Shown here: positions 1-10,749 of the stretch, piece after piece
Layout of the letters: each line of letters begins with the position of its first letter
How positions within the stretch are numbered: position 1 is the first letter of the stretch
Assembly: GCA_036873135.1 (NCBI GenBank)
Contig: JAPTYO010000017.1
Coordinates: forward strand, 6,448,001 to 6,512,000
DNA from: Clarkia xantiana subsp. parviflora
Taxonomy: Eukaryota; Streptophyta; Magnoliopsida; Myrtales; Onagraceae
DNA length: 64,000 nucleotides
Direction: 5' to 3'
Position numbers and translations under genes: made by a program
The notes under the pieces: model-generated
The model's input: only the letters and a program-made list of their open reading frames with translations
Told to the model about the DNA's origin: nothing
Databases searched by the model: none

Positions 1-740
1 GGAAAGTACACAAAAGGTAGAGCCTCTGTCGGCGGTGCCCCTGTTGGCGGTGCCTCTGTTAGCGTGCGGAAAATAGAACCTCCGTTGGCGGTGCCCCTGT
101 TGGCGGTGCCTCCATTGGTAGTGCAGAAAGTAAAGCCTCCAGTGGCGGGCGAAAAAGTAAAACCTTGCTCGATGATGCCTCCAGTGGCAAGCGACAAGAA
201 AAAGCCTCCAGTGGCGTGCAATAAAGTAAAACCTCAATCGATGACGCCTCCAGTGGTGAGCGACAAGGAAAAGCCTCCAGTGGCTTGCAATAAAGTAAAA
301 CCTTTGGTGATGATTGGTAACAGAAGACCTCTCATCAGACAGTACCAACAACCTCTGGTGACACCTCTAGTGGCGAGTGGTAACGGAAAAACCTCTACGT
401 CAGACCGTACCGGAAAACCTCTAGTGATATCTCTGGTGGAGAAAGACCTCTACGTCAGACTGTACTGGAGAACCTTTGGTGATGCCTCTAGTGGTGAGTG
501 GTAACGGAAGACCTCTACGTCAGACCGTACCGGAAAACCTCTGGTGATATCTCTGGTGGCGGAAGACCTCTACGTCAGACCGTACCGGAGACCCTTTGGC
601 GATGCCTCTAGCAACGTATGTCGGAGAAGAGCCTCTAGTGGCGTCCGTTGGAGAAGTGCCTCTAGTGGCGTGACTAAGACTTCGTTCGTCGGGGGTGACT
701 CTCAGAAAGCTGGACCACTTCAGATCCCGATCGTCGATTG
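1..740. repeat. Degenerate tandem repeat array A (Tat-Out copy)
   Basis: About 50-60 bp units recur, built on phrases such as gcctctagtggcg, gacctctacgtcagaccgta and ggtgatatctctggtgg. The same units occur inside Tat-In at 2824-3700, so the array belongs to the element family. Units vary in length and sequence. Long open frames in several phases arise from unit lengths close to multiples of three and from lack of stops in the unit; I do not take them as genes. Confidence 0.85.
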
Positions 741-1010
741 ATTTGTAGGAACAGACTGTAACAGTCCTACTCATCTTTGAATGGTGACTCGCGAGAGCAG
801 ACTCTAACCGTTGTGTTTGCCGTGAAATTGACTTGTAGGAACAGACTGTAACTGTCCTATTCATCCTTGAATGGTGACTCGCGAGAGCAGACTGTAACCG
901 TCCCGCCTGTCATGAAGCTGACTCGTAGGAACAGACTGTAACTGTCCTACTTATCCTTGAATGGTGACTTGCAGGAGCAGACTGTAACCGCCCCGCTTGT
1001 CGTGAGTTTG
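741..1010. repeat. Tandem repeat, units of about 90-100 bp
   Basis: About three copies of a unit containing aggaacagactgtaac, tcctactcatccttgaatgg and gcgagagcagactgtaacc. Tat-In carries about one copy at 3775-3850, so copy number differs between the two related elements. Confidence 0.8.
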
Positions 1011-1393
1011 ACTTTGAAGACGCTGTATCGTAGAAAATACGCATGCGCATGAATGTTTGTCCCTAATTTTTGCCTAAACTGCGCATGACGCGACAACTTA
1101 GCGGGATCTCTCTCTTTTTTTTTTTTTGAGAATTTCTTTTTTCTCCTTTTGCCACGGCCGATTGAGAGATTTCCGACCGTGCCCCTCGGTTTTTTTTTTT
1201 CTCTCCTTTTGCCATGATTGCAATTTATGAATTTGCAACCATGCCCCTCATTTCCTGATTTTGCCTAGGCCGCCCTTTCGGGTTTTCAACATAGCGGAAG
1301 CACTCTTAATTCGGTAGCCGATTAAACAGTGGCTGTGACCCGTACTTTATTTTCCGCCTCGATGCGGGAGTATTTGTAGCCATTTGGAGGGTG

Positions 1394-1398
1394 ACTGT
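1394..1398. repeat. Target site duplication of Tat-In, left copy (ACTGT)
   Basis: The five bases ACTGT lie directly before the LTR start TGTCGGACC and recur at 9095-9099 directly after the other LTR. Five-base duplications are the normal product of Ty3/gypsy integrases. Confidence 0.9.
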
Positions 1399-2685
1399 TG
1401 TCGGACCTAAAATCTGACCTAAGGCGATTACGTTTTGAAAACGTGCAATTTTGAAAAGAGTCGCCACTAGTTAATAAAGGCTAACTAGAATCCTAAATTA
1501 CCTAAGCAAATAACAAATTAAACACTTAGGTATTAAATCGGTCTACGATTAGAAATTCGGATTCGGAGGTTCTATTACGAATTAAAAAAATATAATTTTT
1601 TAACTACGCCCTTTCGGTACACAATTCGCTTAATTTGCCAATTTAATTTTTCAACTATATATATAACTAAGAGTAATTAAAATTGTGAAATAAAGATTAA
1701 ATTACATCTCTTGAAATTAACAACTATGGACCAATTATATCTAAAATAAAATAAGAATTCATTATTAACAATTATCAAACCTACATGACATGTTTAAACA
1801 ATCCAAATCATAATATTCAGTTAAGTTACTTGGCTAAATCTACACTATACTTAATATTAATATGATAATAATAATAATAATTAATAAATAGATAGATAGA
1901 AAGCAACTGCAGAGGACAACATTACCTATACATGTGAATAGATGGACACCGTACAACAGCATAGGAGGACACGGCTGACAGCGACTGTGAATGAAGGATT
2001 CCGGTGAGATAGCAGCTTCCGACGAAGACAAACCAGCAACCAGCACTTAGGGTAGCAAGATTCTGGTGTGCCAGTCAGGCGAGCTCCGGTCAGGCAGCAC
2101 TTTGGTTCACCGGCGATGGAAACAACGATCTCAATCGGAGTCGGGAACAGACCGTTTGGTCGGCGAGCACCGGCCCAGGCGAAGGCTGGGTGGCAGCGGC
2201 TCGACCGGGGCGAAGCAGGGCGGACTGTGGCCGGGCGAAGTCGGAAGTCTAGTACCGGCGGAGAGGAAGCCTTCAGCAGCAACTGAAGGGGAAAGAAAAT
2301 GTTGCCAGAAAAAACAAATTTTGCACGAATTTCGAGAACTGGTATAATATTATTGTTGTTGTCCTCTTTTTTACATGTACAAGGGGTCCTTTTATAGCTA
2401 GATTAATACAAAAAATTAGGAAAACAATATTTTCCCTAATATGCACTAATTAATTCCGAAAATTATGAATAAATATTTATTGCATATTGCCATAAATATT
2501 TATCACATATTTTCTGAATATTACACAATATTAAATGCATCTACACTATCCAAATTTAAACTTAGCCTATTTTTAGCAACCCCGTGACCTTCCATATTTA
2601 AATACTTCCTTTTTTAAAGGCGTTACACGTAACATTTTTTAACATGTCACGTACGTGTCGCGCGTACCAAAATTAGGTGTTTACA
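1399..2685 (-). repeat. Tat-In 3' LTR
   Basis: On the plus strand the LTR runs TGTCGGACC...GGTGTTTACA, so on the element strand it starts TGTAAACACC and ends GGTCCGACA. It matches 7812-9094 almost throughout. A minus-strand TATA-like motif (TATAAAA) lies at 2390-2396. The GC-rich centre (about 1930-2290) gives open frames of 72-118 residues in several phases; these are LTR sequence and not genes. Confidence 0.92.
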
Positions 2686-2699
2686 GCTTGCCCCTCTTT
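2686..2699 (-). other. Tat-In polypurine tract
   Basis: Read on the minus strand this is AAAGAGGGGCAAGC, ending exactly at the 3' LTR. Such tracts prime plus-strand DNA synthesis. Its position fixes the minus orientation of the element. Confidence 0.85.
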
Positions 2700-2823
2700 G
2701 GACGAACTCTCGTAGAATGCATTCGAGGGGGTTTGTCCAAAGACGAGTAAACACTAATTTTGGCTAGGAAGTATATCTTCTTCCGGGTCTTCAAGTCTCC
2801 AAGGCGCCCTTTGGCTTTATTGA

Positions 2824-3710
2824 TGGTGCGAAAAAGTAGAACCTCTGTCGGCGGTGCCCCTGTTGGCGGTGCCTCCGTTGGCGTGCGGAAAATAGAACCT
2901 CCGTCGGTGGTGCCCCTGTTGGCGGTACCTCCATTGGTAACGCAAAAAATAAAACCTCTGTCGGCGGTGCCCCTGTTGGCGGTGCCTCCATTGGTAGTGC
3001 AGAAAGTAAAGCCTCCAGTGGCGTGCGGAAAAAGTAAAGCCTCGGTCGGCGGTGCCCCTGTTGGCGGTGCCTTCGTTGGCGGTGCAGAAAATAAAGCCTC
3101 CAGTGGCGTGCGGAAAAGTAAAATCTTGATCGATGATGCCTCTAGTGGCGAGCGACAAGAAAAAGCCTCCAGTGGCGTGCAATAAAGTAAAACCTTTGGT
3201 GATGATTGGTAACAGAAGACCTCTACGTCAGACAGTACCAACAACCTCTGGTGACGCCTCTAGTGGCGAGTGGTAACGGAAAAACCTCTACGTCAGACCG
3301 CACCGGAAAACCTCTGGTGATATCTCTGGTGGCGAAAGACCTCTACGTCAGACTGTACCGGAGAACCTTTGGTGATGCCTCTAGTGGCGAGTGGTAACGG
3401 AAGACCTCTACGTCAGACCGTACCGAGAAAACCTCTGGTGATATCTCTGGTGGCGGAAGACCTCTACGTCAGACCGTTCCGGAGACCCTTTGTCGATGCC
3501 TCTAGCGGCGTGTGGTAACGGAAGACCTCTACGTCAGACCGTACCGGAAAAACCTCTGGTGATATCTCTGGTGGCGGAAGACCTCTACGTCAGACCGTAC
3601 CGGAGACCCTTTGGCGATGCCTCTAGCGGCGTATGTCGGAGAAGTGCCTCTAGTGGCGTCCGTTGGAGAAGTGCCTCTAGTGGCGTGACTTACGAAGGCT
3701 GAATACTAAG
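2824..3710. repeat. Degenerate tandem repeat array A (Tat-In copy)
   Basis: The same 50-60 bp unit family as at 1-740, with cgtgcggaaaa/gcctccagtggcg units in the left half and gacctctacgtcagaccgta units in the right half. Being present in both nested elements shows that array A is inherited within the family. Confidence 0.85.
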
Positions 3711-3944
3711 GCTTCATTCGTCGGGGGTGACTCTCAGAAAGCTGGAAAACTTCAGATCCTGATTGTCGGTTGTGACTTGTAGGAACAGACTGTAACAGTC
3801 CTACTCATCCTTGGAATGCGACCTGCGAGAGCAGACTGTAACCGTCTCGCTTGCCGTCAAGTTGACTCTGGAAGACACTGCTTATGCATGAGTGTTTGTC
3901 CCTAATTTTTGCCTAAATTGTGCATTGTGCGACAACCTAGCGGG

Positions 3945-4050
3945 ATCTTTTTTCTCTTTTTTCTTTTCTTTTTTCTTTTTTCTTTTTCTTTTTCTCTCTT
4001 TTTTCTTTTTTCTCTTTTTTTTTGTTGAGAATTTCTCTTTTTTCTCTCCT
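3945..4050. repeat. Polypyrimidine tract
   Basis: About 100 bases of almost pure T and C (purine-rich on the element strand). The matching region of Tat-Out (1100-1205) is shorter, so the tract has expanded or contracted between copies. Confidence 0.8.
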
Positions 4051-4189
4051 TTTACCACGGCCGATTGAGTGATTTCCGACCGTGCCCCTCGGTTTTTTTA
4101 TTTTCTCTCATTTTACCATGATTGCAATTTCTGAACTTGCAACCATGCCTCTCATTTCCTGATTTTGCCTAGGCTGCCCTTTCAGGTTT

Positions 4190-4895
4190 TCAACCTAGCG
4201 GAAGCACTCTTTATTTGGTAGCCGATTAAACGGTGGCTGTGACCCGTACTTCATTTTCCGCCTTGATGCGGGAGTATTTGTAGCCATTTGGAGGGTGGCT
4301 GTGACCCTTTTCTCACCGTCTTCGATGTTGCCGGAGCTCTTTTGATTGTAGCCATTTGGAGGGTGGCTGTGGCCCTTCATTCCTCGTCTCTGATCCGGGA
4401 AACACTCTTTGTATGTAACCATTTTGAGGGTGGTTGTGGCCCTTTCACTTAATATCCGACTCGATGTTTCGGGATCACTCTTTTGACTGTAGCCGTTTAG
4501 AGGGACGACTGTGACCCTTTCTTTTATTTTCTCGCCCTCACCGGTTTCGCGAGATCACTCTTTTTGTGTAGCCATTTTAAGGGTGCCTGTGGCCCTTTTT
4601 ATTCTCCCGCCCTTGCAGGGTTCGCGGGGTCACTCTTTTATTTGTAGCCGTTTGGAGGGTGGCTGTGGCCCTTTCACCTATTTCCCGCTTTGAACGTTGC
4701 AGGAGCGCTCTTTATATGTAGCCATTTGAAGGGTGGCTGTGGCCCTTTCTTTGTAGTCGCTTTGAGACGACTGAGACCCTTTTTATTTGTAGTTGATTTA
4801 GGGACAACTCTGACCCTTCTATTTTTTCACTGCTCTCACAAAATATGCATGAGCACTCTCTTTATTTTTATCGGTAGCCAATTAAAGGGCGGATG
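4190..4895. repeat. Tandem repeat array B (Tat-In copy)
   Basis: About ten units of roughly 65-75 bp, each with a form of gtagccatttggagggtggctgtg followed by a divergent stretch such as ccctttcac...ttcgggatcactctttt. The first phrase is longer than individual conserved blocks and drifts between units. The related array at 9095-9670 in Tat-Out is the one that received the Tat-In insertion. Confidence 0.85.
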
Positions 4896-7425
4896 TGACC
4901 CTAAAGAAAATGATTTTGTTTTTTTGCTTCTTTTTTTAATGAAAATTTAACGAAAATATTCAACAACAATTATGTACATGCCCCTAGTGGCAAATCTGAA
5001 ATTTCTAATTCAAAACCTCTTCTAGAGAAGGACTCGGTTGATTGAGTCAAAATATGTCGATCGTGTCGACGCCCTGGATGGACCCTACAACCAATGGATG
5101 ATGTGGACAGTGATTTCTTATCTCGGCTTATCAAATGCCCCGGTTATTGCTCAATCTCGTCTGGGGATGCCCCATGGCTAGCACTATTGGGTTAGACTCG
5201 TCGCAAATAGTCATGCACGAGATATGATTTTCACGAGCTTTGATTTGGATGATTATCCGAGCTGCACAATGAGTAAGGAAAAAACTCAAATTTCGGGGAT
5301 AAAAATGATCACAACTTTAATTACCTGGGTGTGGGATTTTTCTAGTGGGAAATGTGCTCGCTATGCGACTGGACCTACTGCATGTCCTGATTTTTCCGCT
5401 CCATCTAGAAAACACAACTTGTATACGATCACCTGCCGGAAAGTAAATGCCCCTGGACCTCTGATGGAAGGCACTAACAATAATCTTTTCTTTGCTTGAC
5501 ATCTAAATTCTTCACGAGACTCTCGATGATCTCTTGATATTTTGCCATCTCCGGACATGACCGATCTCAATAGGAGATGCCCCTTGGTTACCACCGATCG
5601 TTTTAGACCTTACCGTAAAACAGATGTACAGCTTGGTTCGGGGATACGCATGAATTCCACATACGGTGGGTGGAATTTTGACATGTAAGTTCTTTGGAGC
5701 AGTCACATTTCACGTGGTTGCGACCTCGTCGAAGTGGTCGTCTGATCTGCAAAAAGAGTAGGGACACTCAAATCTTAAGGAAAAATCAAGTACAATTCAT
5801 CGTACCTGAGCGTTGGATATCCGAGTGCGCAGTTTGTGCTTCGTGCAACTGAATGGCTGCACGTTCTTTGGCCGACACTAATTGTATGTACAACATAGCA
5901 ATCCAAGGGTACCTGAAAAGACCAGACACGAAAGTTAGTATAAAGAATCAAATGAGTCATGCATGATTTTTCGGAAAACTTCTAATGTCATTCATTTCAT
6001 AATTTTGATTACATTTCAGAAAGAATCAAAATTTATGATCAAATGTGTTTTGCACCATCATGGAGTTTACTGAGTTTGCTGAGTACATTATCTGGCTCGA
6101 ACGCAGGACAACTGCTCAAAACAAAGTTTTTTTCAAAAAGGTTTTATCGTCCTTTGTTTAAACTCGAATAGTAGCACTCAACTGTACAGTTAAAATATTT
6201 TCTCAAAAAGGAATAAAAAATCCCATTTTTTAAATGCTCGCTCATGCGAGTGTTGAAATGACGATCTTGCCAAAAAAGTGCAATACACTTTGGATAAGAA
6301 CGAATGACACTTTGAGTTTTTTTTTTTAATGCTCATGCATGCTCGAAAGTTAAAGTTCTACTGTTAAGAAAGTTACAACTTACAACCAGTTTACCTGAAT
6401 GATACATATGTACAAAATGAAAAATTCAGGTAAAGTTTTTTTAAAAACAAATGCAAATGCAATGCATGTTTGAAATTAGAAGCTCAACAACTAAGAGAAG
6501 ATTAACAATCTAAAAAAAAGAATCGTTTTTCCTAAAACAATGCCTATGAGATGTATATGAGGTGAAAGTTGTACAGTTGAGAAAACTTACAAGTTACCTG
6601 AATTTTTTGGTTTTTTTTTATGAGGAAAAAAAATCAATGCATCCTAGTTGCTCAAAATTAAAAAAGATAATCAAGTGAAAAGTTTTTTTTTTTTTTTAAA
6701 AAATGCATATGAGATGCACAAAAAATAAATACAAGATACAAACTTAAAAATGAAAGTTCTACAATTAAGAAAAATTACAATTTACCTGAAAGGTTTTTCC
6801 GAAAATAATGCATATGAGATGCACATCTAAAAAAAAAAAATCAGGTAAGGGGTTTTTTTAAACAAAGAGCCCTAAAACTAAAAGAGTTTACGATTTATCT
6901 AAAAAGTTTTTTTAAATTAATGCATACTGGATGCATTATTTAAAATAAAACAATTCAGGTAAAAAGTTTTTGAAATGATTCATGTGGAATGCACGTTCGA
7001 AATTAGAAGCTCTAATAGCTAAAGGGGAATTAAAACTTCCAAAAATGTTTTTTTTTTTTTTTTTACATGCGCGACGCGCTAACCAAAATCACAACTTACC
7101 TGAAGAGTGTTTTTAAAAAAAAAAAATGCGTATGAAACGCAAATTTGAAATAAAAAAAAAAAATTCAGGTAAGAAGTTTTTTTTAAAAAAAACAATGCAT
7201 ACATGTTCGGAAAGAAAATTTCTAAACGTCCGATCACTTAGCTGAAAAAAAGTTTTTTTTTTTGTTTTTTAAAAAAATGCAAGAAGATGAACGCATGAGA
7301 ATAAAAATTACACAGTTAAAAAAAAACTTACAGTTTTCCTGACGACTCTCTTTTACAATAACAAAAAAAAAAAAAAAAAAAAACACGGATAAAACACAAC
7401 ATGTTAGGGGTAAAAAATGTGTGGC
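4896..7425. other. Tat-In non-coding interior
   Basis: No gene is supported. Positions 4970-5720 match 9740-10440 in Tat-Out (shared phrases include gatcgtgtcgacgccctgg and cgtctggggatgcccca). From about 5960 to 7400 the sequence is a degenerate series of poly-T/poly-A runs with recurring ttcaggtaa and gcatatgagatgcac phrases at loose spacing of about 100-150 bp. The gag region present in Tat-Out at 10750-12186 has no counterpart here. Confidence 0.7.
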
Positions 7426-7620
7426 TTTGCTCTACAAGGTAGGTTCCACTGATAGGTTCCCGACAAGGTGGTTTCCTCACCCCATCACAGGGATCATAAG
7501 ACCTTCACAAGCGAGTGGAGTTGTTCTGAGTCGTTCCGGCGGCTCGACCGCGCGGTCGTACCCTTACTAACTCTCCGGGGTTCCTAGTTGCCCTGGGTTT
7601 TAGGCATTTTGGATATTACG
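7426..7620 (-). other. Conserved leader block (Tat-In)
   Basis: About 190 bp that match 12905-13095 in Tat-Out far better than the sequence on either side. Shared phrases include ccactgataggttcccgac, gtggtttcctcacccca and ccggggttcctagt. It lies just downstream of the PBS in element orientation, which is where packaging or translation signals occur in retroelement RNAs. A function is inferred only from position and conservation. Confidence 0.6.
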
Positions 7621-7790
7621 CGAAAGTGGTGTGTGCGAGTTCAAACAATGCCACAAAAAAAATAGTTTAAATTCTACACTTTGTACCTGTAAAAAAAAAC
7701 AAAGTTAGATTAATCAAGAGAAAAAAAGAATTAAATTAAATAAAAAAATATGGCAAGTAAGCGAATATAATGAGCCCGAACCCTCTAATA

Positions 7791-7808
7791 TCCCCAGCAG
7801 AGTCGCCA
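7791..7808 (-). other. Tat-In primer-binding site
   Basis: On the minus strand it reads TGGCGACTCTGCTGGGGA, three bases after the 5' LTR end. TGG is the hallmark start of a site that pairs with a tRNA 3' CCA end. The same site occurs in Tat-Out. Confidence 0.85.
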
Positions 7809-7811
7809 AAT

Positions 7812-9094
7812 TGTCGGACCTAAAATCTGACCTAAGGCGATTACGTTTTGAAAACGTGCAATTTTGAAAAGAGTCGCCACTGGTTAATAAAGGCTAACTA
7901 GAATCCTAAATTACCTAAGCAAATAACAAATTAAACACTTAGGTATTAAATCGGTCTACGATTAGAAATTCGGATTCGGGGGTTCTATTACGAATTAAAA
8001 AATATATTTTTTTAACTACGCCCTTTCGGTACACAATTCGCTTAATTTGCCAATTTAATTTTTCAACTATATATATAACTAAGAGTAATTAAAATTGTGA
8101 AATAAAGATTAAATTACATCTCTTGAAATTAACAACTATGGACCAATTATATCTAAAATAAAATAAGAATTCATTATTAACAATTATCAAACCTACATGA
8201 CATGTTTAAACAATCCAAATCATAATATTCAGTTAAGTTACTTGGCTAAATCTACACTATACTTAATATTAATATGATAATAATAATAATTAATAAATAG
8301 ATAGATAGAAAGCAACTGCAGAGGACAACATACCTATACATGTGAATAGATGGACACCGTACAACAGCATAGGAGGACACGGCTGACAGCGACTGTGAAT
8401 GAAGGATTCCGGTGAGATAGCAGCTTCCGACGAAGACAAACCAGCAACCAGCACTTAGGGTAGCAAGATTCTGGTGTGCCAGTCAGGCGAGCTCCGGTCA
8501 GGCAGCACTTTGGTTCACCGGCGATGGAAACAACGATCTCAATCGGAGTCGGGAACAGACCGTTTGGTCGGCGAGCACCGGCCCAGGCGAAGGCTGGGTG
8601 GCAGCGGCTCGACCGGGGCGAAGCAGGGCGGACTGTGGCCGGGCGAAGTCGGAAGTCTAGTACCGGCGGAGAGGAAGCCTTCAGCAGCAACTGAAAGGGG
8701 AAAGAAAATGTTGCCAGAAAAAACAAATTTTGCACGAATTTCGAGAACTGGTATAATATTATTGTTGTTGTCCTCTTTTTTACATGTACAAGGGGTCCTT
8801 TTATAGCTAGATTAATACAAAAAATTAGGAAAACAATATTTTCCCTAATATGCACTAATTAATTCCGAAAATTATGAATAAATATTTATTGCATATTGTC
8901 ATAAATATTTATCACATATTTTCTGAATATTACACAATATTAAATGCATCTACACTATCCAAATTTAAACTTAGCCTATTTTTAGCAACTCCGTGACCTT
9001 CCATATTTAAATACTTCCTTTTTTAAACGCGTTACCCGTAACATTTTTTAACATGTCACGTACGTGTCGCACGTACCAAAATTAGGTGTTTACA
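7812..9094 (-). repeat. Tat-In 5' LTR
   Basis: Partner of 1399-2685, differing by only a few bases and short indels (for example in the ataataataa run near 8280 and one A in the gaaagggg tract near 8696). The flanking base on the right is the ACTGT duplication. Confidence 0.92.
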
Positions 9095-9099
9095 ACTGT
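9095..9099. repeat. Target site duplication of Tat-In, right copy (ACTGT)
   Basis: Perfect copy of 1394-1398, directly after the LTR end TTTACA. Confidence 0.9.
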
Positions 9100-9670
9100 G
9101 ACCCTTTTCTCACCGTCTTCGATGTTGCGGGAGCTCTTTTGATTGTAGCCATTTGGATGGTGGCTGTTGCCCTTCATTCCTCGTCTCTGATCCGGGAAAC
9201 ACTCTTTGTACGTAACCATTTTGAGGGTGGTTGTGGCCCTTTCACTTAATATCCGCCATTGATTGTTTCGGGATCGCTCTTTTGACTGTAGCAGTTTGAG
9301 GGACGACTGTGACTCTTTCTTTTATTTTCCCGCCCTCACCGGGTTCGCGAGATCACTCTTTTTGTGTAGCCATTTTAAGGGTGGCTGTGACCCTTTTTAT
9401 TCTCCCGCCCTCCCAGGGTTCGCGGGGTCACTCTTTTATTTGTAGCCGTTTGGAGGGTGGCTATGGCCCTTTCACTTATTTTCCGCTTTTGATATTGCGG
9501 GAGCGCTCTTTATCTGTAGCCATTTGAAGGGTGGCTTTGGCCCTTTCTTTGTAGTCGTTTTAGGGACGACTGTGACCCTTTTATTTCTTCACTGCTCTCA
9601 CAAAATATGCATGAGCACTCTCTTTATTTTTATCGGTAGCCAATTAAAGGGCGGCTGTGACCCTAAATAA
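9095..9670. repeat. Tandem repeat array B (Tat-Out copy)
   Basis: Seven to eight units of about 72 bp with gtagccatttgg...gtggctgtg phrases. Tat-In inserted inside one unit: its left half ends at 1398 and its right half starts here. Confidence 0.85.
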
Positions 9671-10749
9671 AAAAAAAAGTTTTTTTTTTTTGCTTTTTTT
9701 TTTTTGAAAACGAATATTTAACGAAAATAATCAACAACAATTATGTACGTCCCCCTAGTGGAAAATCTGAAATTTCTAATTCAAAACATCTTCTAGAGAA
9801 GGACTCAGTTGATTGAGTCAAAATATGTCGATCGTGTCGACGCCCTGGATGGACCTTACAACCAATGGATGACGTAGACAGTGATTTCTAATCTCGGCTT
9901 CTCAAGTGCCCCGGTTATTGCTTAATCTCGTCTGGGGATGCCCCACAGTTAGCACTGATCGGGCCGCATGACAAATGTATGACTTGGTTTAGGATCACAC
10001 AAGGATGACGTGGAGTAGTCCGTATTGGGGCACAGTAGTCCGCAAATGGTAAATCCATAGATATCGCCCGAGGTATCAGGGATAAATTTGACAGCTTGCG
10101 GCGAGCAAAGGGCCGCGCACGAGATGTGCTCTTCAGGGGCTTTGATTTGGATGATTACCCAAACTGCACAATGATTAAGGAAAAACTCAAATTCCGGGGA
10201 TATAATTGATCACGACTTCTCTTACCTGGGTGCCCGACATCTTTAATGGTAATTTGCTCCATATATGAATGGATCTGTTGCATGTTCCGTCTTTTTCTTA
10301 ATATGGCGATTGTGCTCGATCTGAACGGGGATATGCCATTTGGTTGCCACTGACCAGTTTAGACGTCACCGTAAAATGGATGTACGGCTTGGTTCAGGAA
10401 GGCGCATGTACTCCTTGTATGGATATTTTGATCACTGGGTGATTTGAATCCTTCATCGGCCGCCTTGACGGGCTTGGTGGTCCATGACTTTATTTTTTTG
10501 AGTGCTTTTTTAGGAACATCGACTCAAGAAAAGACTGAATTGTCAATCGACTTGCATCATTTATAAAAAAAAAAAAAAACCAATTAAACAAACTCAAACA
10601 TAGGGATTTATTTATATTGATTAGATCATGACATTATCCCTCTTTTCTATGCGGGGCTCATGATCTTGCCGCCCAAGGAGTACATAACTGAAAATTTTAT
10701 TCATTGCTAAAAAAACGGATATAATGCTAAGAGGTTTTTCGAGAGAAAT

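Larger units (their letters stand above)
1..1393 (-). mobile_element. Tat-Out retroelement, left part
   Basis: This is the left piece of a Tat-like LTR retrotransposon that continues at 9095. It holds two tandem-repeat families (1-740 and 741-1010), poly-T tracts with Cys-poor non-coding sequence (1020-1260), and the first unit of a third repeat family (about 1290-1393). The link to the right part is seen directly: the sequence breaks off in the phrase gagggtgactgt at 1398 and resumes after the inserted element as actgtgaccc at 9095, as in uninterrupted units elsewhere in the window. The 3' LTR of this element lies outside the window. No coding sequence is supported here; the open frames run through repeat units. 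Confidence 0.75.
1399..9094 (-). mobile_element. Tat-In: complete non-coding Tat-like LTR retrotransposon
   Basis: A 7.7-kb element bounded by two LTRs of about 1285 bp and a perfect ACTGT target duplication. Orientation is minus: a purine-rich tract (read on the minus strand) abuts the left LTR, and a primer-binding site starting TGGCGACTCTGCTGGGGA abuts the right LTR. That PBS type and the LTR start TGTAAACACC are familiar from Tat/Ogre-like elements. The 5.1-kb interior (2686-7811) has tandem repeats, pyrimidine tracts and A/T-rich sequence but no gag, protease, reverse transcriptase or integrase. The copy is therefore non-autonomous, of the large retrotransposon derivative kind. The LTRs look nearly identical by eye, which suggests recent insertion. 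Confidence 0.9.

Noticed and set aside
1926..2282. 118-residue minus-strand frame, also seen at 8334-8855
   Set aside because: It lies in the GC-rich part of the Tat-In LTR, occurs in both LTRs for that reason, and has no protein features.
2681..3244. 187-residue minus-strand frame rich in APPTGAPPTE
   Set aside because: Repeat array A translated; overlapping frames on both strands are equally open.
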